Assembly: GCA_949285935.1 (NCBI GenBank)
Contig: CASEAH010000017.1
Location: 1 to 47,648 of the forward strand
Direction of reading: 5' to 3'
DNA length: 47,648 nucleotides
Source: an uncultured Oscillospiraceae bacterium
Lineage (GTDB): Bacteria; Bacillota; Clostridia; Oscillospirales; Ruminococcaceae
The position numbers and the translations under genes were made by a program. The notes beneath the pieces were generated by a model that was not told where the DNA came from, searched no databases, and saw only the letters and a program-made list of their open reading frames with translations. Positions 1 to 8,126 of this stretch are shown here, piece by piece (position 1 is the stretch's first letter; every line of letters starts with the position of its first letter).

Positions 1-21
1 TTTTCCCTGTAAGGAAAAGCG

Positions 22-141
22 AGTCGGTGTTTATTACGATGAGGTCCCACCTGTTCCCATTCCGAACACAGTAGTTAAGCTCATCTGTGCCGAAGATACT
101 TGGCGGGAAGCTGCCTGGGAAAATAGGTCTTCGCCGACACC
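22..141 (+). rRNA. rrf: 5S ribosomal RNA
   Basis: The stretch has the typical 5S pattern: a 5' strand beginning GTCGGTGT that pairs with the 3' CGCCGACAC, the conserved CCGAACACAG loop near 62, and the GAAGATACTTGG segment near 93. It is presumably the last gene of an rRNA operon whose 16S and 23S lie left of the window. Ends are set by the pairing of the terminal helix and may be off by one or two bases. Confidence 0.93.
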
Positions 142-146
142 AAAGT

Positions 147-178
147 GGTCGCCTCAATAGGGGCGGCCCTTTTTTATT
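147..178 (+). terminator. Intrinsic terminator of the rRNA operon
   Basis: A GGTCGCC / GGCGGCC stem with a short loop is followed at once by a run of T (169-175). It lies six bases after the 5S gene, as expected for the end of an rRNA operon. Confidence 0.85.
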
Positions 179-179
179 G

Positions 180-393
180 TGCAACTTGAAAAAGGGCATC
201 ATCCAAGGTTAACATATGACTGAGCTATGGGAGAATATGTGTGTCGCAGCGGATGGTCTGCATCCGCTGCAGCAAGTGTCGGCAAAAATCTAAGTACCCA
301 GTGATCAATCTGCCTGAAGATGGCGGACAGAGATTGGAGACAGTAGACAGGAGAAAGGCTCCTTATGCTGCGGCAACAAAATTTGTTTACCCC
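180..393. other. Spacer between rRNA operon and thi promoter
   Basis: I see no gene here. The only structure is a perfect 10-bp hairpin at 246-270 (GCAGCGGATG, 5-base loop, CATCCGCTGC), which has no T-run after it. Its role is unknown. Confidence 0.5.
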
Positions 394-422
394 TTGCAAT
401 AGAAGGAAAGAGAAGCTATAAT
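394..422 (+). promoter_or_regulatory. Sigma-A-type promoter of the thi operon
   Basis: TTGCAA (394-399) and TATAAT (417-422) are separated by exactly 17 bases. Transcription would start near 429 and run into the TPP riboswitch about 55 bases later. Confidence 0.75.
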
Positions 423-482
423 AATCCAGGAACGACAGTTTTGTCCGGTTGAGGCTTCAACTTGAGGCAGGCTGCCGTCACA

Positions 483-576
483 GAAAACAGGGGAGCTCGC
501 TGTGCGCGGGCTGAGAGGAAGCCGCAAGGCTTCGACCCTCAACCTGATTTGGGTAATGCCAACGTAGGGAGTTCAT
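483..576 (+). promoter_or_regulatory. TPP riboswitch (THI element)
   Basis: The aptamer core is clear. It has GGGGAGCTC at 490, the invariant CTGAGA at 511-516, CAACCTGATTTGGGTAATGCC at about 540-560 (the pyrimidine and pyrophosphate sensing helices), and the closing CGTAGGGAGTTC. It binds thiamine pyrophosphate and is placed to control the thiW-thiC genes through the terminator at 591-626. Confidence 0.95.
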
Positions 577-590
577 ACAGAGACGTCTGC

Positions 591-626
591 ATGGGATGCG
601 CTACGTGGCGCATCCCATTTTGTTTT
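591..626 (+). terminator. Riboswitch-controlled terminator
   Basis: A perfect 10-bp stem (ATGGGATGCG, 8-base loop, CGCATCCCAT) is followed by TTTGTTTT. It sits directly downstream of the TPP aptamer and 29 bases before thiW. It is therefore the likely expression platform: TPP bound means termination. Confidence 0.88.
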
Positions 627-654
627 GCTCCCAGGAACAAAAGGAGAATGTGTC

Positions 655-1161
655 ATGAAAAAAAGCGAAATCAGAAAATTGGTATTGGCAGGAATCCTGA
701 TTGCTGTGGGAGTCGTTTGTTCCCCCCTCAGCTTCCCCGTGGGTGCCTCCAAATGCTTTCCGGTACAGCATATGGTCAACGTGCTGGCCGCGGTTTTCCT
801 GGGACCCTGGTATGGCGTAGGGATGGCTTTCGTCACCAGCCTGCTTCGGGTAAGCCTGGGAACCGGCACCCTGCTGGCTTTTCCCGGCAGCATGTGTGGG
901 GCTTTGCTGTGCGGCCTGGTATACCGTTATACCGGCAAACTGGCCCTCACCTATGTGGGCGAGGTTTTCGGGACTGCAGTGGTAGGCGGTTTGATGGCCT
1001 ATCCTGTGGCCACCCTGATCCTTGGCAAGGAAGCCGCCCTTTTTGCTTACGTGATCCCCTTTGGCGTCAGCACTTTGGGAGGAACCATTATCGCGGCGGT
1101 TTTTGTGGCAGCGCTGCGGCGCACCAAGGCTCTGGAAGGGCTTCAGAGCAGCCACAACTGA
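655..1161 (+). CDS. thiW: ECF-transporter S component ThiW (thiazole uptake)
   Basis: A 168-residue, very hydrophobic protein with about five membrane segments, matching the ThiW family. These are substrate-binding subunits of energy-coupling-factor transporters, linked by riboswitch context to uptake of hydroxyethylthiazole. The ATG at 655 is chosen because AAGGAG lies at 641-646; an upstream TTG at 625 has no such site. It is the first gene behind the TPP riboswitch. No ATPase or EcfT genes are here, so it probably uses a shared ECF module encoded elsewhere. Because thiG/S/H are absent from this locus and thiM is present, thiazole import fits the pathway. The family call is firm. The substrate is inferred. 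Confidence 0.88.
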   Translation: MKKSEIRKLVLAGILIAVGVVCSPLSFPVGASKCFPVQHMVNVLAAVFLGPWYGVGMAFVTSLLRVSLGTGTLLAFPGSMCGALLCGLVYRYTGKLALTYVGEVFGTAVVGGLMAYPVATLILGKEAALFAYVIPFGVSTLGGTIIAAVFVAALRRTKALEGLQSSHN

Positions 1162-1329
1162 ACGCCGGACACTGAAAAAGGAAAATTCAGGCGCTGGGCA
1201 GAACTGGCAGGCCCTGAGACAAGCCCCATGGATGTGGGGCAGGAATTTCAGAGGTTTTGGCCGGCAATTTTTCCCCCAACAGAGAAAAAAGCTGCACGGC
1301 GCCTGAAAGGTTATGATTTGTAAGATAGG

Positions 1330-1359
1330 TCAGGCGGATTTTAAAATCGGCCGCCTGAT
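1330..1359 (+). other. Hairpin in the thiW-thiC spacer
   Basis: TCAGGCGG (1330-1337) pairs with CCGCCTGA (1351-1358) around a 13-base AT-rich loop. There is no T-run after it, so it is more likely an mRNA processing or stability element than a terminator. thiC's ribosome binding site follows 22 bases later. Confidence 0.4.
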
Positions 1360-1391
1360 CTCAGAACAGCATGACAGACAGGAGGCAATCT

Positions 1392-2702
1392 ATGCAGACT
1401 TACACCACACAAATGGATGCGGCCCGCAAGGGGATCGTTACCCCGGAACTGGAAACGGTGGCCCGGAAAGAAAGAATGCCGGTGGAGCGGCTGATGGAAC
1501 TGGTGGCGGCAGGCCGGGCGGTCATCTGCGCCAACAAACGCCACCGCTGCCTGGACCCTCAGGGAGTAGGCAGCATGCTGCGCACCAAGGTCAATGTAAA
1601 CCTGGGAGTCTCCCGGGACTGCAAAGACTACGATATTGAGATGCAGAAGGTCCTCAGCGCCGTGGAACTGGGTGCCGACGCTATTATGGATCTTTCCAGC
1701 CATGGAAATACCCAGCCCTTCCGGCGCAAGCTGGTGGAGGAATGTCCGGTGATGATCGGCACAGTGCCGGTTTACGACAGCGTGATCCACTACCAGCGGG
1801 ATCTGGCCACCCTTACCGCCAAAGATTTTGTGGATGTGGTGCGGCTCCATGCCGAGGATGGGGTGGATTTTGTAACCCTCCACTGCGGCATCACCCGCAA
1901 GACCATCGAGCAGATCCGCCGTCACAAGCGGAAGATGAACATTGTCAGCCGGGGCGGCAGCCTGGTATTTGCATGGATGAGCATGACCGGGGAGGAGAAC
2001 CCCTTTTACCAGTATTATGATGAGATCCTGGAGATCTGCCGGGAGCATGATGTCACCATCTCGCTGGGAGACGCCTGTCGTCCCGGATGTTTGGCTGACG
2101 CCACCGATGTCTGCCAGATCGAGGAACTGGTGCGGCTGGGCGAACTGACCAAACGGGCCTGGGAGCGGGATGTCCAGGTGATGGTGGAAGGCCCCGGACA
2201 TGTGCCTCTGGACCAGGTAGCCGCCAATATGAAGGTGCAGGAAAGCATCTGCATGGGTGCGCCTTTTTATGTGCTGGGCCCCCTGGTAACCGATATCGCC
2301 CCCGGATACGACCATATCACCGGTGCCATCGGCGGCGCAGTGGCTGCCATGAACGGTGCGGCCTTCCTCTGCTATGTGACTCCGGCGGAGCATCTGGCCC
2401 TGCCCAATGTGGAAGATGTGCGGCAGGGGATCATCGCCTCCAAAATTGCGGCCCATGCAGCGGACATTGCCAAAGGGATCCCCGGAGCCCGGGAGCAGGA
2501 CGACCGGATGGCGGAAGCCCGGCGGAAGCTGGACTGGGAAGAGCAGTTTGCCTGTGCGCTGGATCCCAAAACCGCCAAAGCCATCCGGGACGCACGGCTG
2601 CCCGAGGACGATCACAGCGACACCTGCAGCATGTGCGGCAAATTCTGTGCGGTGCGCAGTATGAACAAGGCCCTGGCAGGGGAGTACATCGATATCCTGT
2701 AA
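1392..2702 (+). CDS. thiC: Phosphomethylpyrimidine synthase ThiC
   Basis: Radical-SAM enzyme converting aminoimidazole ribotide to HMP phosphate, the pyrimidine half of thiamine. At 436 residues it has the length of short ThiC forms lacking the long N-terminal extension. Recognisable blocks are the RTKVNVNLG segment, DLSSHG, the VEGPGHVP loop, and a C-terminal cysteine cluster for the [4Fe-4S] centre. The cluster reads CSMCGKFC, that is C-X2-C-X3-C, one residue shorter than the CX2CX4C of E. coli ThiC. The ATG at 1392 follows AGGAGG by seven bases; an in-frame ATG at 1371 precedes the site and is rejected. It is 230 bases after thiW and probably in the same riboswitch-controlled transcript. 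Confidence 0.96.
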   Translation: MQTYTTQMDAARKGIVTPELETVARKERMPVERLMELVAAGRAVICANKRHRCLDPQGVGSMLRTKVNVNLGVSRDCKDYDIEMQKVLSAVELGADAIMDLSSHGNTQPFRRKLVEECPVMIGTVPVYDSVIHYQRDLATLTAKDFVDVVRLHAEDGVDFVTLHCGITRKTIEQIRRHKRKMNIVSRGGSLVFAWMSMTGEENPFYQYYDEILEICREHDVTISLGDACRPGCLADATDVCQIEELVRLGELTKRAWERDVQVMVEGPGHVPLDQVAANMKVQESICMGAPFYVLGPLVTDIAPGYDHITGAIGGAVAAMNGAAFLCYVTPAEHLALPNVEDVRQGIIASKIAAHAADIAKGIPGAREQDDRMAEARRKLDWEEQFACALDPKTAKAIRDARLPEDDHSDTCSMCGKFCAVRSMNKALAGEYIDIL

Positions 2703-3247
2703 TGTGGGACAACCCGGCCCCGGGCACCGGAAAACTTTTGGCCCTTCATTTACCGGACCAGCATTGACCATTCCAAAAAGGATCGTGACGCTGCCCGGGT
2801 CCGGAAGGACAGCGGGAGCGGAAGCCCCGGAAAAGCTCAGCGAAACAGCCAGAAGGCGGCTCTTTGTGATGGAGAGAGGCCCGGAGGGCTTCCGGGCGCC
2901 TCCGCTTTCCGGCGGACAGACGGATTCTGCAGCTTGGGAAAAGGGTCCCTGCCCTGCCGGTGCCCCGGGAAAGTGCAAATCGGCCAAACAAGACCAACCA
3001 TGAATGGCTGGAGAGGCATGAGGGTCAGCAGTACGCGGAGAACCAAGCGGCTTTCTCAAAAGCTTTCGCTGCGGTTACCGGGCTTTTTGCCCAAATTTTG
3101 GAGAAGTTTTTGTGGATGTATCTGAGGCAGCCCTATATGGACGCTTTGGGAGAATCAAAAAGTTGAGGCCAGTGGGGGAAGCCCCTGCCTGGGCTCAGGT
3201 TTTCAGACTTATTGCGTTGCGCCCCCGGAAAGTAAGGAGAAAAAGAA
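2703..3247. other. 545-base spacer between thiC and thiM
   Basis: I find no convincing gene, no second TPP aptamer and no clear terminator. A 68-codon open frame (2960-3166) lacks a good ribosome binding site and is not recognisable. The spacer is long for the middle of a biosynthetic locus. Confidence 0.45.
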
Positions 3248-4057
3248 ATGCTGGCAAACTATCTGCAACAGCTGAAGGACCAGGCCCCTCTGGTCCACTG
3301 CATCACCAATCCCGTGACCATGAACGACTGTGCCAATCTGCTGCTGGCCTGTGGGGCCAGCCCCATTATGGCGCAGGATGAGCATGAGACGGCGGAGATT
3401 GCCGCCCGGGCGGGGGCATTGGTCATCAATCTGGGAGTGCCGGATCCCGCCCGGCTGCGGGCATCCCTGCTGGCAGTGCGGGCCGCCGGTGAAAAAGGAA
3501 TTCCCGTGGTGCTGGATCCGGTGGGGGTAGGCGTTTCTCCTTACCGGATGGCGGCGGCCCGGGAATTGCTGGCCACAGGTGGGATCACCCTCATCCGGGG
3601 CAATCTGGCGGAGGTTTGTGCCTTGGTCCAAAGCCGGGCAGCGGCCCGGGGGGTGGATTCCCTGGAAAAACTGGAACCGGAAGGCCGCCGGCAGGTGGCG
3701 GAAGTTCTCTCCCGGGAAACGGGAGCGGCGGTGCTGCTGACCGGACCTGCCGATGTGGCGGCCCTGGAGGGGCGGACACTGACCATATGGGGCGGCGATC
3801 CCTGGATGGGCCGGATCACCGGCTGCGGCTGCATGCTGACAGCCTTGTGCGGCGCCTTCCTGGGGGCGGGGATCCCGCCGGTGGAGGCGGCCGCTTCCGC
3901 CTCGGCCATGATGGCCCTCTGCGGCCGGAAGGCGGCGGACCAGGCCCGGAAACAGGGGCTGGGGACAGGGAGCATGAGGACTTTTTTATTGGATGCGGCG
4001 TGTCTGATCACCCCGGAAGAGCTGGAAAAGGAGTCAAGATATGAAGATCACGGCTGA
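3248..4057 (+). CDS. thiM: Hydroxyethylthiazole kinase
   Basis: Ribokinase-fold kinase, 269 residues, phosphorylating hydroxyethylthiazole (HET) for use by ThiE. Family signatures are HCITNPVTMND near residue 17, the VLDPVGVG stretch, the LIRGN motif and the anion-hole GCGCMLTA motif near residue 195. GTAAGGAG lies nine to ten bases before the ATG. The 3' end overlaps thiE by 17 bases, so the two are translationally coupled. Together with ThiW this gives the cell a complete HET salvage route. Confidence 0.96.
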   Translation: MLANYLQQLKDQAPLVHCITNPVTMNDCANLLLACGASPIMAQDEHETAEIAARAGALVINLGVPDPARLRASLLAVRAAGEKGIPVVLDPVGVGVSPYRMAAARELLATGGITLIRGNLAEVCALVQSRAAARGVDSLEKLEPEGRRQVAEVLSRETGAAVLLTGPADVAALEGRTLTIWGGDPWMGRITGCGCMLTALCGAFLGAGIPPVEAAASASAMMALCGRKAADQARKQGLGTGSMRTFLLDAACLITPEELEKESRYEDHG

Positions 4058-4682
4058 GAATATGCAAATGTATCTGGTAACGGACCGGAGCTGGCTGAAA
4101 CCGGGTGAAACCCTGGCGGAGCAGGTGGAAACTGCCCTGGCGGCCGGAGCCACCTGCGTACAGCTGCGGGAAAAGCATACCCCCCGGGAGGAAGTTTTGG
4201 CTCTGGCCCGGGAACTCAAGCCGGTTTGCGCCCGGTATGGGGTGCCTTTCCTCATCAATGACGATCTGGAGATAGCCCGGGAGGTGGATGCCGACGGCGT
4301 CCATGTGGGCCAGGAGGACGCTGCCTGCCGGGAAGCCCGGCGGGTGCTGGGTTCCGACAAGATCATAGGGGTCAGCTGCCACACCCTGCAGGAGGCGCTG
4401 CAGGCGGTGGAGGATGGGGCGGATTATCTGGGGCTGGGGGCGGTATTCGCCACCGGCACCAAGGGAGACGCTACCGCCATGGACCATGAGGAGCTGCGCA
4501 GGATCTGTGCCGGGGTGTCCCTGCCCAAAGTAGCCATTGGCGGCATCAGCGAGAAGAATATTCTGGATCTTGCCGGCACCGGGGTGGACGGCGTAGCGGT
4601 GATTTCTGCCGTTTTTGCCTGTGAAGACAAGGCCGGGGCGGTGCGCCGTCTCCGGGAGCTGGCCGGGAGGCTGAAGGCATGA
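4041..4682 (+). CDS. thiE: Thiamine-phosphate synthase
   Basis: A 213-residue TIM-barrel enzyme joining HMP-pyrophosphate and HET-phosphate to thiamine monophosphate. Visible motifs are the VQLREK strand, the LINDD Mg-binding aspartates, DGVHVGQED, IGVSCH, and the phosphate-binding IGGIS near the C-terminus. AAAGGAG at 4028-4034 precedes the start inside the end of thiM. The next gene starts four bases before its stop. Confidence 0.96.
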   Translation: MKITAENMQMYLVTDRSWLKPGETLAEQVETALAAGATCVQLREKHTPREEVLALARELKPVCARYGVPFLINDDLEIAREVDADGVHVGQEDAACREARRVLGSDKIIGVSCHTLQEALQAVEDGADYLGLGAVFATGTKGDATAMDHEELRRICAGVSLPKVAIGGISEKNILDLAGTGVDGVAVISAVFACEDKAGAVRRLRELAGRLKA

Positions 4683-5329
4683 GGGTACAGTACGGGATTT
4701 TTGATCTGGATGGAACGCTGCTGGACTCCATGTATATCTGGGAGCACGCGGCAGACCGCTTCCTGGCCGCCCACGGTCGGCAGGCGCCTGAGGATCTTTT
4801 GGAGATCCTCAAACCCATGAGCCTGACGGAAACGGCGGAGTATCTGAACCAAACCTTTGGCCTGAATCAGACCACCCGGGAAACCATGGAGGAAATCAAG
4901 GCGGATGTGGCGGAGGAATATGACCTGCGGGCCCCGCTGAAGCCGGGGGTGGAAGCCTTTCTCCGGGAACTGCGGCGGCGGGGCGCCCGGCTGTGTGTGG
5001 CCACTGCCAGCGAGGAAGAGCATGTGGAAGCTGCTCTCCGCCGGGTGGGAATCCGCCGGTATTTTGAAGGGATCGTCACCTGTACCGGCGTGGGAGAAGG
5101 AAAGACCGGCCCCCGGGTTTTTCTGGAGGCGGCCCGTTTGATTGGAGCCCCGGAGCCGGGGGCGGCGGTGGTTTTTGAGGACGCGGCCCATGCGGCTGCC
5201 ACCGCCAAACGGGCAGGTTTCCAGGTGGTGGCGGTGGAAGATCCCTCCGCCGCAGCGGACCGGGACGAGCTGCGGCGGGTGTGTGATCTGTATTTGCCAA
5301 GCTTTTTGGAATGGGAGTGGGAAGAATGA
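4679..5329 (+). CDS. HAD-superfamily phosphatase in the thi operon
   Basis: A 216-residue HAD hydrolase of the beta-phosphoglucomutase/phosphatase subgroup. The nucleophile motif FDLDGTLLDS is at residues 8-17, a helical cap follows (about 20-85), then motif II (VATAS), a lysine in GEGKTGP, and motif IV VFEDA. It overlaps thiE and thiD by four bases each, so it is co-translated with thiamine genes. Known bacteria without ThiL use HAD phosphatases to turn thiamine monophosphate into thiamine, which a pyrophosphokinase then converts to TPP. I infer that role here. The sequence alone shows only a HAD phosphatase. Confidence 0.85.
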   Translation: MRVQYGIFDLDGTLLDSMYIWEHAADRFLAAHGRQAPEDLLEILKPMSLTETAEYLNQTFGLNQTTRETMEEIKADVAEEYDLRAPLKPGVEAFLRELRRRGARLCVATASEEEHVEAALRRVGIRRYFEGIVTCTGVGEGKTGPRVFLEAARLIGAPEPGAAVVFEDAAHAAATAKRAGFQVVAVEDPSAAADRDELRRVCDLYLPSFLEWEWEE

Positions 5330-6105
5330 AGAAAGTATTGACCATTGCGGGCAGCGACTGCAGCGGCGGCGCGGGGATCCAGGCGGACCTCAAGACCATG
5401 ACCGCCCACCGGGTATATGGCATGAGCGCCATTACCGCCCTCACCGCCCAGAACACCACCGGGGTTTACGGGATCCAGGAGAGCACGCCCCAGTTTCTGG
5501 AGCAGCAGCTGGACTGCGTTTTTACCGATATTTTTCCCGATGCGGTAAAGATCGGGATGGTAAGCAGCGCGGGACTGATCCAGGTGATCGCCCAAAAGCT
5601 CCGCTTTTATCAGGCACGGCATATTGTGGTGGATCCGGTGATGGTGGCCACCAGCGGCAGCCGTCTTCTTCGGGATGACGCAGCCCGGGCCCTCACCGAG
5701 GAGCTGATCCCGCTGGCAGAAGTGATCACTCCCAACCTGAGCGAAACGGAGGCCCTTTCAGGGCTGACGGTGACCACGCCGGAAGAAATGCTGGCGGCGG
5801 CGGAACAGCTGGGGCGGCGGTTTGGCGTGGCGGTACTGGTCAAGGGAGGACATCTTACCGATACGGCGGCAGACCTGCTGTGGCAGGAGGGAAAGACCCG
5901 GTGGTTTGAAACGGCCCGGATCGACAATCCCAACACCCATGGCACCGGCTGCACCCTGTCCAGCGCCATTGCCTGCAATCTCGCCAAAGGCCACAGTCTG
6001 GAGGATGCCGTGCGCCTGGCAAAAGAATATCTTACCGGTGCCCTCCGGGACGGTCTGGATCTGGGAAAGGGAAGAGGCCCTTTGAACCACTGCTACCGGC
6101 TGTGA
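5326..6105 (+). CDS. thiD: Hydroxymethylpyrimidine (phosphate) kinase ThiD
   Basis: A 259-residue ribokinase-fold enzyme making HMP-phosphate and HMP-pyrophosphate. It opens with TIAGSDCSGGAGIQADLK, which is diagnostic, followed by GVYGIQ, the DPVMVATSG block near residue 105, a VLVKGGH motif and NTHGTGCTLSSAIA near residue 206. The ATG at 5326 overlaps the HAD stop codon (ATGA). An in-frame start 15 bases upstream is less likely. It is the last gene of the locus, and termination probably occurs at the hairpin near 6293-6344. Confidence 0.95.
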   Translation: MKKVLTIAGSDCSGGAGIQADLKTMTAHRVYGMSAITALTAQNTTGVYGIQESTPQFLEQQLDCVFTDIFPDAVKIGMVSSAGLIQVIAQKLRFYQARHIVVDPVMVATSGSRLLRDDAARALTEELIPLAEVITPNLSETEALSGLTVTTPEEMLAAAEQLGRRFGVAVLVKGGHLTDTAADLLWQEGKTRWFETARIDNPNTHGTGCTLSSAIACNLAKGHSLEDAVRLAKEYLTGALRDGLDLGKGRGPLNHCYRL

Positions 6106-6257
6106 ATCTGAGATGCTTTCCCTGAATGGAAAGGCCGGATGCAGCTGAAGCGGATTTCCGACATTTTCTCCGCAAGAGGATTCCTGCCGAAGGCCTCCTG
6201 CTGCCCAAAAAGGGGGCTCCCTGCGGCAAGCCCATGGAGGAAGCAAAAAGAAAAAGA

Positions 6258-6403
6258 GGCTGCTGCAAAATAGTCCCGCTGAAAGATCATGCAAAAAACG
6301 GTCCCCAAAAGAAGCTGAACCGCTTCCTTTGAGGGCCGTTTTTTATGGTTTGTCTCTTATTGTCTGTGCAGATCGACCTGCATTTTGATTTTGCAGCAGT
6401 CCC
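6258..6403 (-). repeat. Intergenic repeat element with inverted ends, copy 1
   Basis: The 146-base unit is bounded by inverted repeats: GGCTGCTGCAAAAT at 6258-6271 and ATTTTGCAGCAGTC at 6388-6401, 13 of 14 matching. Inside it is a long hairpin. Read on the minus strand, both the GGGACTGCTGCAAAAT end and the hairpin recur with a few changes at 35367-35485. It lies directly downstream of the sigma-factor operon. It may be a small non-autonomous mobile element or a conserved structured RNA ending in a terminator. Confidence 0.65.
6293..6344. terminator. Bidirectional terminator inside repeat copy 1
   Basis: An A-run, a long imperfect stem (ACGGTCCCCAAA against TTTGAGGGCCGT, with an inner GAAGC/GCTTC helix) and a T-run make it work on either strand. 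It separates the thi locus (plus) from the sigma-factor operon (minus). Confidence 0.8.
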
Positions 6404-6478
6404 ATCATACTTTATTGGGACGGGCAAGGAAACTTCTTTGCCGACTGCGGCAAAAATGCAAAACGTGGCCGCACAGGT

Positions 6479-7165
6479 TCAGGGAACCGTCTCCATAATG
6501 TGCAGGGCCTCTTTTTCAGAGATCGGGCCTGAAAGGATATAGGTGTACTCGTTGTCAAACATGATAATCAGTACGTTGTGGAAGGTTTGCTTGATGGACA
6601 CATAGGCCTGACGGGGGCCGATCTGAGTCTCGTAAAAGATGCAATCCTCCGTGTCAAAGGCAGTGCTGCCTCCGGTAGGCATACAGCTGTAATGGACCAG
6701 GGTCCCATCCTCTCCTTCAAAGGTTGCCGACAGGAACCACTCCTCCGCCTGGAGGTCGGAAACCGTGTAGCCCTTGGGCAGCTCCCGGGGGAGCAGGCGC
6801 TGGGTGTCCTCGGGGATACCCTGGGCTCCCACATCCCCCTCAAAGGTAATGGAGGTATACTCGCTGGTCATTTTCATAAAATACTGGGCCAGCGGCTGAC
6901 GGACAGCCTCCACCTGGGTCACGGTGACCCCCAGGCCCAGACACACTGCCAGCAGGACCGAAGCAGCCCGGAGCAGGTGCTTCTTTTTGCCGCCCCGCTG
7001 CTGCGCCAGCATCCGGGCCATTTCCTGCTGGTACCGGGGAGAAAACACATGCTCCTCCTCCTGGTCGGAAGGAGTGAGCAGGTCCGCAAGATCGGCCGCT
7101 TGACTTTCCGCGGCCTCCAGAAACGCCTTGTCCAGCACCTCACAACCAAACAAGGGTTCATTCAT
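6479..7165 (-). CDS. Membrane protein with DUF4367-like domain, likely anti-sigma partner
   Basis: A 228-residue protein. A cytoplasmic N-terminal part of about 60 residues precedes one membrane helix (about 62-83, after KKK), then an outside domain of about 145 residues that resembles DUF4367. The start at 7165 has GGAGGAGAG before it and overlaps the sigma gene by eight bases. Genes of this shape directly after an ECF sigma factor commonly act as membrane anti-sigma or sensor proteins. I infer that here; there is no recognisable zinc anti-sigma motif. Confidence 0.75.
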   Translation of the reverse strand: MNEPLFGCEVLDKAFLEAAESQAADLADLLTPSDQEEEHVFSPRYQQEMARMLAQQRGGKKKHLLRAASVLLAVCLGLGVTVTQVEAVRQPLAQYFMKMTSEYTSITFEGDVGAQGIPEDTQRLLPRELPKGYTVSDLQAEEWFLSATFEGEDGTLVHYSCMPTGGSTAFDTEDCIFYETQIGPRQAYVSIKQTFHNVLIIMFDNEYTYILSGPISEKEALHIMETVP

Positions 7166-7715
7166 GGGACTCTCCTCCTTTCTTCAAGCGTTTAAGCAGC
7201 AGGCGCTTTCCCTGGAAGATCCTGGACGCCACAGCGGCCTCGGTCATGTCCAATAGCTGGGCGATCTCCTTGTTGCGATAGCCGTGGAAGTACCGCAGCA
7301 TCAGCACATCGGAGTACCGGGGGTCCAGCTGCCGGAAGGCTTCCTGGAGCTCCTGGCAGCTTTGCTGGGAGATGACCAGATCCTCAGGGGAATCCTCCTG
7401 CCTGGATGACGGAGAATATTCCAGATCATCCAGATACACCACGCTCTCCCGCCTGCGTTTGCGGTAGAGATCGATGGCAGTGTTCCTGACCAATATAACG
7501 ATAAAAGATTTGGTTTTATTGGAGGTAATTCCCTCCAACCTGGAAAATTCTTTTAAAATTTTTAAAAAAGTTTGCTGCACGGCGTCTTCGGCCAGACCTT
7601 CGTCCCGGAGGATGGCGTAAGCGATACGGTACATGGCGGACTGATAAGTCGTATACAATTCTTCAAAGCTTTCCTTTTGCGCAGCCGCCACGGCAAATTG
7701 CAGCATCCCTTTCAC
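7158..7715 (-). CDS. ECF-type RNA polymerase sigma factor
   Basis: A 185-residue sigma-70 family protein. Region 2 is at about residues 18-85 (YRIAYAILRD, GLAEDAVQQTFLKI, RNTAIDLYRKR) and region 4 at about 118-175, with the helix-turn-helix around GYRNKEIAQLLDMTEAAVAS. The GTG at 7715 and an ATG three codons later are both possible starts; GAAGGGA precedes them. It forms a two-gene operon with the overlapping membrane protein. The usual arrangement is that the partner holds the sigma factor until an envelope signal arrives. The signal is unknown. Confidence 0.9.
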   Translation of the reverse strand: MKGMLQFAVAAAQKESFEELYTTYQSAMYRIAYAILRDEGLAEDAVQQTFLKILKEFSRLEGITSNKTKSFIVILVRNTAIDLYRKRRRESVVYLDDLEYSPSSRQEDSPEDLVISQQSCQELQEAFRQLDPRYSDVLMLRYFHGYRNKEIAQLLDMTEAAVASRIFQGKRLLLKRLKKGGESHE

Positions 7716-7989
7716 TTCCCTTCGGACCCGATTACAGACTTAAAACCATTTTAGCACAAAGAAGGGAAAAGTCCAAGAACCTTCGCAAAAGATGGAAGAA
7801 ACTGCAATCCTTTGCAGAAAAGATGCGGTTTTTGCAGCCATTTCTCCCGCAGCAAAAAAAGAAAAACGGAGGTGAAAATCCCTGTTTGTTTTCGGCGGAA
7901 GGTCAAAAGCAAAGATGCTGCAACCTGCCCAGTTCCGAAAGATGAAAGTGGTGCTTTTGACGATATTGATTCAAAAATAAAAAGTATAC

Positions 7990-8063
7990 TTGCAACGCAT
8001 CATCAAACCTGATACAATATGTTGGGTTTGATCCCAAAATGATTATACAATATATGGTATAAT
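7990..8063 (+). promoter_or_regulatory. nrdJ promoter with two NrdR-like boxes
   Basis: TTGCAA (7990-7995) and TACAAT (8013-8018) are 17 bases apart. Two similar AT-rich boxes, ATACAATATGTTGGGT (8012-8027) and ATACAATATATGGTAT (8045-8060), lie 33 bases apart start to start, about three helical turns. That is the known spacing of paired NrdR boxes before ribonucleotide reductase genes. A TATAAT at 8058 overlaps the second box. NrdR control is inferred. Confidence 0.62.
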
Positions 8064-8126
8064 TTCTCTTTGTATGCAAAAAAGCGCAAAATAAGGAAAA
8101 ACAGGGATGTAAAAGGAGCGAGGCAA

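Noticed and set aside
2960-3166. A 68-codon open frame in the thiC-thiM spacer
   Set aside because: There is no ribosome binding site and no familiar motif. The amino-acid pattern is mildly protein-like but not enough to call a gene.
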